DNA of 64,000 bases from Roridomyces roridus (GCA_029378245.1 JARKIF010000039.1:434001-498000); one strand, 5' to 3'. Shown: positions 40,846-52,380, counted from the first letter of the stretch. The notes: generated from the letters alone by a model not told the origin. Made by a program: numbers and translations.

Positions 40846-41040
40846 AAAACTTTGCTTTCTCGTACATATGTACATCATCGCGTTCAAGTACATGTACCCT
40901 AGCCAAGATGTCCATTCAATAATGCAAAAGTAACCCTGCAAGGCCAACCCGAGCGCCCTAGCCAAGCACAGCACTCCTCTCGAGTCCAGACCCACGACGT
41001 CCGCCAGCCGCGTAGCAGCGTCAGTCACGAGGCGATGAAG
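40820..41040 (-). pseudogene. Relic of an amidase gene 3' end
   Basis: The minus strand reads ATRLADVVGLDSRG and then non-coding sequence. It is collinear with the severed amidase end at 30636-30365, including the shared CAAGAGTTGACCAAGCGCGC and TACATGTACCCTA strings. Nothing else of an amidase is present, so this is a partial duplicate. It abuts or overlaps the 3' end of the unknown gene that ends at 41021. Confidence 0.55.
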
Positions 41041-42499
41041 GAGTCTTGGGGCTTCGGCGTGAGGTGGCGGCCCGGTATTTGGCCATATCTTCAAGCATGC
41101 GCTGCGTGCCCGCGTCAAATTGGCGTGCAAGGCTGACCGGAAACGTCTCAGCTCCCTTGGTGGTGCTCACAGCAATCAACAACCGCTGCATAGAACGGAC
41201 CCGGCGGTGAAACTGCTCGCTGGCGAGGTCCGGCGTCACCTCCAGCGCGGCAGCCACCAGTGTCGTCGCCAAGCAGCAGTAGACAAAGGTCGTCACTGCG
41301 CGGTTGTTTACTTTGCGGAGGGCCATCCAAGGGCAGGTGGTGTAATACACGGGGAGGTCGTATTGGTCCGCTTTCCGCCCGTAGCTTGCGTCCTTGATGC
41401 CCAGATCCTGGCAGACCTTATGCCCAACGGCGATGACGGCAAAGTTTCCACCGGACTTGACCAGTTCCTGAGCAGCCCTTCGTTCTTCTGGGGTGGAGGG
41501 CTTGGAGTCGGCAACGGCTTTGACGAACCGAGCATGCAAGCTGAACCGCGCGCCGAGTTGTTCTAATACAGATTCGAGCACGGCGTAAAATGGTGATAAT
41601 CGAAATTCCTTGCATGGTGCGTGCAGAAGCAGCGAAACTGTAGCAAAGATGAATGACGCGTTTCACGGGGAGACTTGCAGATACGCACTTTTGCCATCCA
41701 ACTTTTGGAACTTCGTATCAGAGAAAACGTTCTGTAGGAAGGTGGGGATAATAGCGTAAACGCTCTTTCCACGAAAGTCGATGTTGAAGCCGAGAGGACG
41801 TAGGGTCTGGGTCATGAAGAGTTTCTCGACAAAGTCGCGCCGACTTTGGGAAAGACCGTCTACGGGGACGATGCGGTGTATCCTGGTCGCAAAAGACCCG
41901 TAGGACGCCCATACACCGTCCGCCGTGTCCCTTTTCCAGCTGAATTCACCCGGGGGGCGCGATTTCGTCGTAACGGCAATGATGGCCTCCCGACCGACGT
42001 CGAAGAAGGTCTCGCAGTCATATGAGAGGATGTGGTCGTCCCGGTCGTTGGGGTTGCCAACACCGGTGTACGGAACCGCGAGCAGCCCTAGCTGCTCCAC
42101 GTCTCTCCGCTCTGAAACCATCTCCTTCAGAATTTGTGCTCTCCAAGTAGCCTTGGCGTGCCCCGCCTCGGCAATGCGATCCGCCGTCAACATCCAGACG
42201 TCGTCGTCCGCGCGGGTGTCGCGAGCATAGATCCATTTATTGCTCGCAGACGCAATACACAATTCCGATAGTCGTGTCTGGCGCTCGGCATCGGGCATCG
42301 CTCCACTCTGCAGGAACTTGCAGAGCTTGCGCCGCAAGTCATCGGTAGTGTAGATTTCGTTCAGCAACCATCGCCAGTGCATCTCTGGGAATGGCTCTGC
42401 GAAGCGTTGCCAGACTTGCCGACAGGCGTCTGGAGGCGGAAAGCCCGGCAATTCCTCGTAATGAGGAGTCGAGCGAACGATAAGGGTGGGGGTCGACAT
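41021..42499 (-). CDS. Hypothetical cytosolic protein, two exons
   Basis: Not recognised. Exon 1 (42499 to about 41690) starts MSTPTLIVRSTPHYEELPGF and contains QVWQRFAEPFPEMHWRWLLNEIYTT-type helical sequence, DDHILSYDCETFFDVGREAI and FGKSVYAIIPTF-like strands. A roughly 110-base intron (donor AAA/GTGCGT; acceptor between 41625 and 41575, exact site unclear) leads to exon 2: LEQLGARFSLHARFVKAVAD, SGGNFAVIAVGHKVC and DLPVYYTTCPWMALRKVNN. No signal peptide or long membrane helix. About 450 residues. Codon use and length suggest a real gene. Confidence 0.6.
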
Positions 42500-42984
42500 G
42501 ATCTTGAGCTCGACAGTAGAGGGTGTCTGGCCTGGGGACGGTAGCCCAGTCTTCAGGACCCTTAACACGCAGCTTGGAGGAGATAGCGCCTAGCCGTCCT
42601 CGTCTTTCCATAGTCGAGTACATTGACCACAGCGCCACAGATTCAGATTTGCGGATGGTGGTCGGTAGGGAGATACATGCAGAGTTTTCCGGAGACGTGA
42701 CGACAAAATTCGGGCGGAGGCAGAACGGCCTCGGCCGACATGTTTCAGAGCGGCATTATCTGCACTCTGTGTCTGAAGAGCGTTGAATTCGGCTGGAAAC
42801 GACCCAAAGTGTGAGGAGAACACTCTAGACAGAGGCAACAAAATGAAGAAGAACCAGGGGATCGGCGTGGCATTTCGGTTCCGTCAGCGGGGTTCGTCGC
42901 CGCGAAATGATGTGATCGCCTCCGAAGCATAACATAAACTGCTGCGCAGCCTTTCACTCACCACCATCTCCTCCGCTGGCGACT
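42500..42984. other. Intergenic, divergent promoter region
   Basis: 485 bases between the divergent starts of the hypothetical gene (minus) and the mannosyltransferase (plus). Short overlapping ORFs only. Confidence 0.4.
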
Positions 42985-44470
42985 ATGCCCTCAGCGCCCC
43001 GATACTTCATCGCCATACTCGCCATCGTCATCAGCGGGCACTATATTCTCTCCTTCACCAATGGCACCTATGGACGTGCCACTTCAATATCGCGCCTCAT
43101 GAACGGCCATAAGAGCCAGAATGTCCCACAGGAATACTACCCTGCTCTCAACACTCCCCTCGAGCTGTCACATCGACCGAACGCCAACGCTACTTTTGTC
43201 ATTCTGGCCCGTAACAGCGATCTGGACAACACTGTACGGTCCGTCCGCGAGGTGGAGGACCGCTTCAATGTCCGGCATCACTACCCGTTCGTGATACTCA
43301 ACGACGAGCCCTTCACGGACGAGTTCAAGCGGTAAGCTTCCCCTGAACGTGGTTCCCTCAACAGCTCACGGTGACCTCCAGCCGCGTGTCCGCGGTCGCA
43401 TCTGGACCTGTTTCGTATGGCGAAGTTCCTACAGAACACTGGGTACAGCCCGAGTGGATCGACGAGGAGCGAGCTACGAAGGGCCGTGACCAACTAGTCG
43501 CCGAGAATGTCATCTATGGCGGGAGCGTCAGTTACCGGAATATGTGTCGCTTCAATTCAGGGTGAGTATACTCACTCTGCTCTCATTATTATGCTCAACC
43601 CCGCCCCCCAGCTTCTTCTTCAAGCACCCTCTCGTTCAGAACTACCGCTGGTACTGGCGCATCGAACCCGACGTGCACTTTCACTGTGACGTCAATTTTG
43701 ACCCGTTCCTCTACATGCAAGACCGGAATAAAGTCTACGGTGCGTGCGCCATCTGAGTCCTTTCACTGCTCTGACCTCGGAGCCAGGTTTTACGATCACC
43801 ATGTACGAGTTTGACAAGACCATCCCGACGCTGTGGGGTCATGTCAAGGGTGCGTTTCTCGCCGGTCATGTGGCTTTTCTCTGATGCTTCTTCGGCCAGA
43901 CTTCATGAAGCTTCACCCGGAACACATCGCGAAAGACAATGCTCTGGGATTCATGAGCGATGATGGCGGGGAGACGTACAACCGATGCCACTGTGAGTGT
44001 CGGTCAAGCTGCACCTTCGCGAAGATTGACTTCTGTAGTCTGGTCCAACTTTGAGATTGCCGACATGTCATTCTGGAGAAGCAAGGCCTACCAAGACTTT
44101 TTCGCGTACCTTGACTCCAAGGGCGGGTTTTACTACGAGGTGAGAGTCTATGCTTTCCTCCTCTCTTCCAGATGCTGACCATTCTTCAGCGCTGGGGAGA
44201 CGCCCCCGTCCACAGTATTGCAGCCGGCATCTTTGCGTCCAAAGACCAACTCCAGGTGCGTTTCTCCCCTTCCCTCATCCGGGTCGCCTCCTGATCCCTT
44301 TGATGCAGTTCTTTGAAGAGATCGGCTACGAGCACAACCCATACACCCACTGCCCGAAGGACCCAGGGATGTGGGAGCGCGGCAGGTGTGGGTGTGATCC
44401 TGCTCGTAGCTTTGACTATGATGGGTATTCGTGCATGCGGCAGTGGGATGCTTTTATGGGACTCGCATAA
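42985..44470 (+). CDS. KRE2/MNT1-type alpha-1,2-mannosyltransferase (GT15)
   Basis: About eight exons with short GT-AG introns. A type II membrane anchor opens the protein ([22 protein letters not shown]), then a short stem. The catalytic domain runs from [28 protein letters not shown] through [32 protein letters not shown] (donor and metal-binding region), [51 protein letters not shown] and HNPYTHCP to [17 protein letters not shown]. All hallmark blocks of the KRE2 family are intact. Family members add alpha-1,2-mannose to O- or N-glycans in the Golgi using GDP-mannose. No lesion seen. Confidence 0.9.
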
Positions 44471-44988
44471 TGCGTTTGGACTTCCCGGGACCCGCTCTGC
44501 ACTTGCCACGACCGACAGCCGCCACAGCCTACCACACAACCTTACTATCCGTCTCGTCTCGTTCCGTCCTCCCCACCTGCGATACGACCAGTACGATATC
44601 TTTATTCAAAAAGCGGAGCTGCGCGCCGCGAGGACATGTCTCCAGCCAGCTGTATGTATATGTTTAGGACGAGGAGCTCGATAGCAGGGACAAGTACTGT
44701 ACATAGCGTAGTTAATGATTAGAATGTGCCGGATGTTTGTAAGGGTTGGCGGCGCGTCTTGGCATTCAAGCCGACTCGGCAGAGCAGCGGCCGCGGCAGT
44801 GGCACAGTGCTGCCGCAGCTATTCCGTAGATGGGCATTTCAGATCTCGTCGGCTCAGTCCTGCTCTGTCCTGCTCAATCTCCTTCAATCTCTCTGGCTTC
44901 CACCGGCAATGCTCGGCAATCAGCCTTCTTGTCTTTATCTAAGCGGTTCGCGCTTTATCAAATCTTTTATCTTTCATCCACGACCACC
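44471..44988. other. Intergenic, nothing recognised
   Basis: About 520 bases between the mannosyltransferase stop and the F-box pseudogene start. Short ORFs only. Confidence 0.4.
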
Positions 44989-46265
44989 ATGTCGGTCATC
45001 CAACTCGAGACGCGTATCGCAGACATCTCCTCCCGCATTGACCACGGGAATGAAGTTCCTGGGTCTCTGGAAGAGTTGTTTGTCATACAGTTGGAACGCA
45101 CGCAACGCGTTGTCTGCCGGCAGCTCAACGCCCTCCGCGACCCGATCCCCAAATTACCCGTGGAGCTCGTCTCTAACATATTCGTTGAATGCCTACCTCT
45201 CGACCCCGAACCCGGGTCGTGGTGTATCCCGATGTTGCTATTGAATGTGTGCCACGCGTGGACGGATATCGCGTTGAGCACCCCGGCTTTGTGGGCCGCG
45301 ATTCATCTGGAGGAGCCTCCTAATGAAAGGCTGTTCTAGAGATGGATGCAACGCACGCGTAGCTGCCCCTTGCGCATATCTGTCGGCGGAATCAACACTT
45401 GGAAACGTGTTGCGGGGCTTATTTCACCGTACTTTGTGCAGCTGTCGTGCTTCGATCTTCTTCTTCACGGTCTTCAGCAGGTGCAAGAGGCAACAGCAGA
45501 TCAGGATCTGAGTTTCTCAAATTTCTTGGTTTCACGCATCCTGACGCTGCGTCGACAGATGTGTACCTGCGCCCCATTTTTCAGCTCCTGTGCCATTCAC
45601 CTAATCTTGTCGAATTCAACTGCCAAGTCTTTGATGACCACTTCTCTGGCACAAGTGAATCGCACTTGGTCCTCCCAAATATGCGGCGGTTGCTTTTTGG
45701 ACGAGGTACGGTCGTCGCGTACGGTCGACCCAGCATGGACGGTATTCTACCGTTGATTACAGCGCCTGGGCTACAAGCACTGACGCTAACCATGCGAGGT
45801 GCATCTGGCCATGATCTTTTGGCGTTCATCCGACGCTCGTCTCCGCCACTCGAGAAACTCATCATCGGGACAAAACAGGAGGAAATCGTGGCAGAATGCC
45901 TCAACCTCCTTCCCACTCTGACCCATTTTGAAATCTGCGAGCTCGATTGTCCGCCTACGATCGGAGATTACTTTTGCACCATGTTGGCGGACAATCCGTC
46001 CATGGTGCCCAACCTCCGCGTCCTCAAGTTTGGACAATACGACTACACGCCTTCGGGGCAGTCGCTGGATCTGCTGCTCCACTGCATCGCTGTTCGCTCT
46101 ACTATGCTACGCACGGTCCACATTATTGGTGGCACCAATAGCCAGTGGCAGCCCAGAACCAATCCGCGTCTCGAGGCTGCACTGGCTGCCGGGCTCCGAG
46201 AGTTTTTAGGGAAGGGTGTGGACATTTGGATTGGCTCTCCGGAGAAGAATTTCCTTGATTTATAA
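44989..46265 (+). pseudogene. F-box/coiled-coil protein pseudogene
   Basis: Starts MSVIQLETRIADISSRIDHG, then F-box-like IPKLPVELVSNIFVECLP and CHAWTDIALSTPALW. A TAG at 45337 interrupts NERLF-RWMQRT exactly where the family reads LLxLWFQR, so it is a nonsense change inside conserved sequence. A frame change near 45500 follows, after which the leucine-rich half is intact (DAASTDVYLRPIFQ to SPEKNFLDL). Both breaks fall in positions that are intronless in relatives. Leaving aside these lesions the sequence is well kept, so inactivation looks fairly recent. Confidence 0.7.
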
Positions 46266-46344
46266 CTACGCAAACTGTATTAGCGACGCGTCGAGTGACG
46301 CGAAAGCACATGATGGCGATAGCATCACTTTATCTCAAACCACC

Positions 46345-47907
46345 ATGAGCTTGGCCGGATTCACCTCATCGGCGCAAACAGCGGCCTATCTTCGAACCCT
46401 TCCCGCCATCCGGGAGCGCTGCACCCGAGTCTTTGACCTCGCAAAGCAGGGAAAGCTGGAATACTTTGAGTATCATCCAGAAGCCGAGGACGAGGTCACC
46501 GCGTTCTGTGTCGATATCATCCAGGTGCGCAGCCCATCTTCCATTCTTTTCATCCAGCTCAATCGTTTTCAGCGCGACTTTGGTACCGATTTCGCTCAGA
46601 TCCCGCCTCACGGTCGATGGCGGCATCTCGACTCGCATCACGAACGTATCGCACCCCTCGTCGCCAAGTGGGCATCGGAACCCAACCCGCCCACTACGCT
46701 TGAAGCCACTAAACGTCTGATCGATCTCTTCATGGTCGCCGTTTTGCTCGACGCCGGCGCAGGCACGCAATGGGGGTACACCGAGCCGGGTAGTGGTGTG
46801 CGTTTGAGCAGATCGGAAGGCCTTGGTGTTGCTGCGGTGCATATGTTCCAGTCTGGGCTCTTCTCTGGGGATGCTGCCCAGCCGTATCGGGTCGATGGTA
46901 GGCTTTAAATTGCGTTCATGACATTCAAGTGTGCTGATTGGCAGCGTAGCCCAGGGTCTCGCGAAACTCACTGCTGCGGACATCGCTGCTGGCCTGCAGG
47001 TTAGCGCGGAGAATCCTCTTGTAGGACTCGAAGGCCGTGCTTCGCTCCTCACCAACCTGGCTTCTGCATTGCGCGCAAGCTCAGAGTTCTTTGGCCCGGA
47101 TGGGCGTCCCGGGAATCTCATCGGTACGTTATCTGGCCTTCAAGTTTACTCTGCGCTTCATATATTATCCAGACTTCCTCGAATCTCAATCCCAGCCTCC
47201 CGCCGACGGAGGAAGCCGACTTGTTCCCATCGCGGCGCTCTGGTCTGCCCTCGTTGACGGCCTCCAACCCATCTGGCCGCCCGCGCGGACGGCGCTAGGC
47301 GGTGTTCCCCTCGGCGACGTCTGGCCCTGCCCTGCCCTCGCTCTAAACTCCTCCTCCACAGGCGAAGGCGACGACCTCGTTCCCTTCCACAAGCTCACCG
47401 GCTGGCTTGCGTACAGTCTCATGGAGCCATTGCAGGTTTATTTGCGGTGGAAGTTTGAGGGGACGGAGCATATGACCGGGTTGCCCGAGTATCGGAATGG
47501 TATGCAACTCTTCCTATGTTCTCGTTTCTGCGAGTGATTCTCGCTACTCGCAGGTGGTCTGTTCCTCGACCTCGGCGTCCTATCGTTGCGCTCAAACCTT
47601 GCCGAGCCTCTTCCCACCAATGAGGCGGGCCTTCCTCGGGTCCCGCCGAATCATCCGCTCATTGTCGAGTGGCGCGCGATGACGGTGATACTTCTGTAAG
47701 TCGTTCTGCTCATCGTGTCATGGATGGTACTCATATCCTCGCAGTGACCGCACGCACGCTGCCCTTCGTCTTGCGCTGCCCGCGCCGACTTTGTCGCTGG
47801 CTCAGGTTTTGGAGAGCGCAACGTGGAAGGGTGGAAGGGAGATTGCGCAGACGAAGAGGGGTGGTGGGCCGCCGATTGATATCGTTAGCGATGGCACGGT
47901 GTTTTAA
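46345..47907 (+). CDS. URC4: URC4/urg3 family protein (DUF1688), uracil catabolism
   Basis: Six exons. Starts MSLAGFTSSAQTAAYLRTLPAIRERC, then LEYFEYHPEAEDEVTAFC, GRWRHLDSHHERIAPL, LIDLFMVAVLLDAGAGTQWGY, GVRLSRSEGLGVAAVHMFQSGLFSGD, NPLVGLEGRASLLTNLA, LVPFHKLTGWLAYSLMEPLQ, GGLFLDLGVLSLR and HPLIVEWRAMTV. These are the conserved blocks of DUF1688, the Urc4 protein needed for the fungal URC pathway that uses uracil as a nitrogen source. The biochemical step is not established. Splicing is supported by the frame through each join (for example YRNG/GLFLDLG). A single ACGCGT lies at 46285, 60 bases before the start. Confidence 0.85.
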
Positions 47908-48102
47908 TCAAGGAAAGAATTGGAAATGTACGAATACAGAGCATTGTAGCGTGGCCACAAACAAGGATGAGTCGGTCGATCCAGGTTGCTTGAAAGTTGA
48001 GGGACGTCGCTCTTTTTGGAATATTTTTGGCAGGATTTCAGTCGCGGTCATGTTATACTACCACAGAAACAGAGACGAAACTATCCCATCCAAGTAAATC
48101 TG

Positions 48103-49305
48103 TCATGAATGCTGCGTCTCGAGATAAATGTCCATCCCATTTGCAGAGAAGCTGCGGAGTACATCCATCAAGTCAGAGTTCTCTCGGGCCGCTGCCACCT
48201 CCTCGTCGTCATCCATATCAAGGTGGAAGGAGGTAATATGCTCCCGACGGGCCGTAAGCATGGCTTTCAAGGGTAAGTGCCATGAACCGTCCATCTCTGG
48301 ATTCACGGGCGCGTGAAGCGTAAAGGAAGTGAGAAGGGGAAGGATGTGCGGGGATTCTGCCAGTCCGGTAAGGATAGGGGATGGGTCTCCGTCCTCGGGC
48401 TCCGTCATCAGCACCAGATGTGTGAGTGAGGGCATGAGAGCCCACACATCGTGCATGTCTACATCCGAGCAGTTTCCCACGATGAGTTTCTGCAACGGCG
48501 GCGAGGAGCGCTTCAAGAACCGAGTCAGCGTGTCCAGTTCGGGCAATATGACAGGAAACCCGAGGGTACCGAGGCTCGGCAGCGTCACTCGGTCCAGGAA
48601 CCTTCTATGGTAGCCCAGGATGACGCGCTGTACGCTCGGGAGGGTCATAGGTTCCGGTGGATAGTCGTTTGGATTGTCGTATCTGTCTTCCAGATTTTCG
48701 AAAGCGAGCTCCTCGGCGTGAGGCACGAAAGGTAGAACGGATAAGATTTCGGCTGTTGGGTTGGAACCATGGACCCGCAGACCGCGGATTGAAGGCCTCT
48801 CTTCGTCCATAAGCCGTTCCAATTCGTCGCTCTCGAAGGTGGTTTCCAGGCGGCGAATCCGCCACATGTGTCGCTTGAGAACGGGGATCGTGTCGTTACC
48901 GAAGCTGCCCTTGAGAGTCATAGAGACAGGTCGGTTCCCAGCCCGACTCAGCCAGACATCCAAAAGACTGGGTAGGTCGCGGTATCCGTGCTCCTCCACG
49001 TTGACATTTATGAACCCCCAAATTTCGCGCGTCGAGAGTGCGATGCGGCTCCATGAGCTGCAGATGTTTGTAAGAAGCTGAGGTGCTTGCAAAGCGTTCG
49101 GGGTTGGGGCGCCGGGGAGGCACTGGAGGAAGATCTCGGAGGAGATTTCGGGTGGCAACCGCGTTATGGGGTCTTGCATGGCGTTGAGTTGCTGCAACAC
49201 CTCAGATTTCCTGAGCTCCAGCTGTCTCAGGACCGCCTTTTGTTGAGCAATATCGACATTTAGTTTTTCGACCAGTTCGTTCAGTTGTTCGACTCGGGAA
49301 GCCAT
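48103..49305 (-). CDS. F-box protein (copy D, right)
   Basis: 400 residues, intronless, starting MASRVEQLNELVEKLNVDIAQQKAV. It matches the gene at 17744 along its whole length (ITRLPPEISSEIFLQCLPGAPTPNALQAPQLL; FLKRSSPPLQKLIVGNC). Similarity extends at least 160 bases into the upstream region. It is opposite in orientation to its twin, as expected from the inverted duplication. Inferred SCF adaptor. Confidence 0.85.
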   Translation of the reverse strand: MASRVEQLNELVEKLNVDIAQQKAVLRQLELRKSEVLQQLNAMQDPITRLPPEISSEIFLQCLPGAPTPNALQAPQLLTNICSSWSRIALSTREIWGFINVNVEEHGYRDLPSLLDVWLSRAGNRPVSMTLKGSFGNDTIPVLKRHMWRIRRLETTFESDELERLMDEERPSIRGLRVHGSNPTAEILSVLPFVPHAEELAFENLEDRYDNPNDYPPEPMTLPSVQRVILGYHRRFLDRVTLPSLGTLGFPVILPELDTLTRFLKRSSPPLQKLIVGNCSDVDMHDVWALMPSLTHLVLMTEPEDGDPSPILTGLAESPHILPLLTSFTLHAPVNPEMDGSWHLPLKAMLTARREHITSFHLDMDDDEEVAAARENSDLMDVLRSFSANGMDIYLETQHS

Positions 49306-49801
49306 CTATCTGGTGAGGATTGAGCCATGAGCTGAATGAGATCATGGTAAGCACGCACGAGTTGGCCGTAGAAACCACCAGAAGAAACGAGACGCGGGGA
49401 AGTATGACTGTAGGAACAAAGGAAGAAATCGTGATCGTGTCAATTGATGACGCCAATTCGCGTCCTCTTTCTTGCCATCGTCCCACTCTCGTCTGTTGAT
49501 CTTCTTTCACTTATCTTTCACGCCTTGGGCCCGCACTCTCCTCTGTACATTGGATTTGACGCGGCCCTGGAACTGCCAACAAGGAGTTTCTGCACACTCT
49601 CCTCATTACTCACTACCCCGTAGCGCACCCCCGGAAATCAAATGTGCATTACGCTGCCACGACCGTCCTTGCTACCACCGCCTACGCCATCTCCTTCTTT
49701 CCACCAATCTCCTGCCATTGCCAATCACTCATCGATCTCTACCGTCCCAACTCTTTTGACGCCAACAAGATAGTCGGAGAGAACGCGCCTTTTGGATTCC
49801 C
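49306..49801. other. Divergent promoter region between F-box D and methyltransferase
   Basis: About 495 bases. The part next to F-box D (49306-49466) is the duplicate of 17580-17743. The rest holds no gene. Confidence 0.5.
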
Positions 49802-50635
49802 ATGCTCCCACCTCCCGCCATGAGTGCCCAGTACGGCCACGGTCACCACGAATCCGTCTTACGCTCGCATTCTCGACGCACCGCACAAAACTCATGTGCT
49901 TACTTTTCAAGCTCGCTCAAGTCGAATATGCATATCCTTGATGTTGGTTGCGGGCCCGGGACCATCACCCTCGACCTCGCCAAACTCGTTCCAGATGGGC
50001 ACGTCACGGGGATTGAGCCTCCTTCCGCAGATCCCAGCGTCCTCCAAACAGCCCGCAATGACGCAGCGAAGCAAGGTATCAGCAATATCACATATTCTGT
50101 CGCCGATGTCCTCGCCCTCGACTTTCCGGACGCTTCTTTCGACGTGGTACACGCGCATCAAGTACTCCAACATCTCCGCGACCCAGTCCAAGCGTTGCGG
50201 GAAATGGTGTGCGTTACAAAGCCCGGGGGCCTTGTCGCTGCGCGGGACCTGGATAACAAGACGATGATTTGGTTTCCGGAGAGCGAGGGAATCGAGCGGT
50301 GGCATGCCAGCTACGAACCACTCGCGCGCTCGAATGGTACGGAACCCAACGCGGGGCGGCATCTCCTTTCGTGGGCGCTTCAGGCTGGGGTGAAGCGCGA
50401 GCAGATCGTCGCGTCTGCGAGCTCTTGGTGCTTTAGCACGCCGGAAGATGTCGTTTGGTGGAGTTCATCGTGGGTGGAACGGATCCTTTCGTCGAGGTTC
50501 GCCGAGGTTACGCTGGAGCGCGGGGTTCTGAAGCAGCAAGATCTGGATTTCATGGTGCAGGGATGGAGAGAGTGGGGCGCGCAGCCTGACGCGTGGTTCG
50601 CGGTGCTTCATGGAGAGATTCTTTGCAAAGTGTAG
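49802..50635 (+). CDS. SAM-dependent class I methyltransferase
   Basis: 277 residues, intronless. Motif I is HILDVGCGPGTITLDLA (about 44-60), the SAM-binding glycine loop. Motif II acidic GIEPPSAD follows (Glu/Asp binding the ribose). VADVLALDFPDASFDVVHAHQVLQHLRDP and MVCVTKPGGLVAARDLDN are the UbiE/COQ5-like methyltransferase blocks (Pfam Methyltransf_25/11 type). The substrate is unknown; the related fungal group contains small-molecule methyltransferases. A second ATG at 49820 (MSAQYGHG) is equally good as start. It lies inside the right-hand duplicated region but has no partner in the left one, so it marks later insertion or loss. Confidence 0.85.
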   Translation: MLPPPAMSAQYGHGHHESVLRSHSRRTAQNSCAYFSSSLKSNMHILDVGCGPGTITLDLAKLVPDGHVTGIEPPSADPSVLQTARNDAAKQGISNITYSVADVLALDFPDASFDVVHAHQVLQHLRDPVQALREMVCVTKPGGLVAARDLDNKTMIWFPESEGIERWHASYEPLARSNGTEPNAGRHLLSWALQAGVKREQIVASASSWCFSTPEDVVWWSSSWVERILSSRFAEVTLERGVLKQQDLDFMVQGWREWGAQPDAWFAVLHGEILCKV

Positions 50636-50651
50636 GCTTGAATGCAACTGG

Positions 50652-51010
50652 TTCCGTTGGCAAAGTCGATTCGTGACCCTGTGCATTTTTATTAGTTGAC
50701 CTGCACTCTTAAAGCTTTGCTCCACATGCTACGTCAGACCGGGCTCCCGAGGGGCGATAAGTTCGATCTCCGCAATCCGCATTCTCCTCTTTTGCCCTAT
50801 TCATCCAGCCTGTTTTATGCCCCGTCGCATCTACTATCTGGACCCTAGCATTGCCTTGCTTTTATTCTGCTGCCGGATTGAAAGCCGCTTTTGGGCTGCG
50901 ATTCGTGATTGACAGCCATGTCGCTTCGTTTAGTTGCCGAGGCTTGACAACGACTCCCATAGACTCCCATGTACGCTCTTCGCTCTTTTCTGTTTCAACA
51001 CCGTGCTGCG
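50652..51010 (+). repeat. Putative tRNA-derived SINE, copy 2
   Basis: Has an A-box-like TGGTTCCGTTGG (50649-50660) and B-box-like GTTCGATCTC (50761-50770), then the shared body with 38338-38665 (TAGCATTGCC, TTTTGGGCTGCGATTCGTGA, TTTAGTTGCCGAG, GCTCTTTTCTG). Diverged from copy 1. End points approximate. Confidence 0.5.
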
Positions 51011-51405
51011 TCATCGTAGTCCACTGCAATGCGAACCGGAAGCCGAAATCCGACCAGGATTTATTCGAGTCGGCCTTAACGATCCGATGGACTCTACTTG
51101 TGGCGAATCCGCGACCGACCCGCTTGGGGCTCTTCATCTGGACCTTTGCCCTCCGCCCACCGTGAAATCCTTCTGGCCCTCCGCACGCCGGACCCACGAA
51201 GCCACGACATTCGAGCGGCCTGACGATGTCGTGCACTTACCCCAGTCGCTTACTCTGGGTGGGGCGATGGACACTTACTATGGTACATCCTCTCGTTTGG
51301 ATCCGTACTTTTTAGTAGATAACGGACTGACTGTTTCCTGTGGCTACATATCCCAAGGTGTTGTAGCCGAGGACGGCAAATTTAATATCATTATTCGACC
51401 TTCAC

Positions 51406-52359
51406 TTATTCTCGCTGCCCAAAGGAAACCCATTTCGAGGGCTTCTGGTTACCCCAATCTCGGCTCTCCTTGAGCTCGATGACGTCTGAGAAGATCTTGC
51501 ACTCGCGCTTGTGCTTGTCTTTCCAAGCCGCTGTTTGGCAGTCCTGTGACGACTCGAGATTGAGGAGACCGGTGGGGAAGCGAAACATGCATACCTTTCC
51601 GCAATAAGAAACCGCACGACATTGAGAGCAGCGTAGCAATTTCGTAGCGGCGTCCGCTTCCTTGCCGCATTCTTTGCATTTTTCAGCGCAGTTATCGACG
51701 GGAGTTTCCTCAATGTCATCGTTGATGCGGAGGAGGGTGTCTAAATCGCAAGGGAGGACCTAATGAAGCTTTAAGCACGCTGTACTTTCCGCGTATAAAC
51801 CATGGCCTACCTTGACGAATTTGGCGTGGTCGACGCGCAAGCCATACACGCCGAGTGAAAAATATTTCTTCTCTGCGTACAGGATCGCTATTGTGTACCC
51901 TTCTTTCACTGTACCCAGCGCAGAGGGGTCGAAGTTTGTCATGAGGTCTGTGGATTGACCATCCTTGTCCTTGAGCGTGAAGCTATTGCGGATGAGCCCC
52001 CCGGCTTCTTCAATCTCTCCGAGATAGCACCAGTGCCGAGGAGGAGGCATGGGCGCGTTGTGTCGATCTCGCGCTTCGTAGAGCTCGTATGGGGAACATT
52101 GCACGTAGGAAGGGAAAGATTTTGGATTTCGCAAGTTTTTGGGTGGGAACCGCTTGCTTGCTTCGTCTTCCGAGTCGTCGGTTTTGCAGCCGTCGGGTCT
52201 CTCGATGTTGTATGGTTCCCAATCCGAAGAATCCTCGTCTTCACTGGGGTAGGGGTTTGAGCCACTGTGACTCCCGTCGTCGGATTGCGACCAGTTGAGG
52301 CCGTCGATCAAGTCCGCGTCGGGCTCGTAGTCGATGGCATCCATTCCTGCGTGCCACAT
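51406..52359 (-). CDS. MYND-type zinc-finger protein (right arm)
   Basis: Mirror twin of the gene at 12642. Exon 1 starts MWHAGMDAIDYEPDADLIDG and ends HAKFVK at a normal GTAGGC donor. Exon 2 (acceptor about 51745) has an RINDDIEETPVDN insert and CKECGKEADAATKLLRCSQC/YCGK. Exon 3 has DCQTAAWKDKHKREC and ends FGQRE like the left copy. All zinc ligands are present. A longer in-frame extension to 52563 exists, but the homologous ATG at 52359 is preferred. Divergent with F-box C, as in the left arm. Confidence 0.8.
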
Positions 52360-52380
52360 GCTGGACGAGAGAATTTGCGA

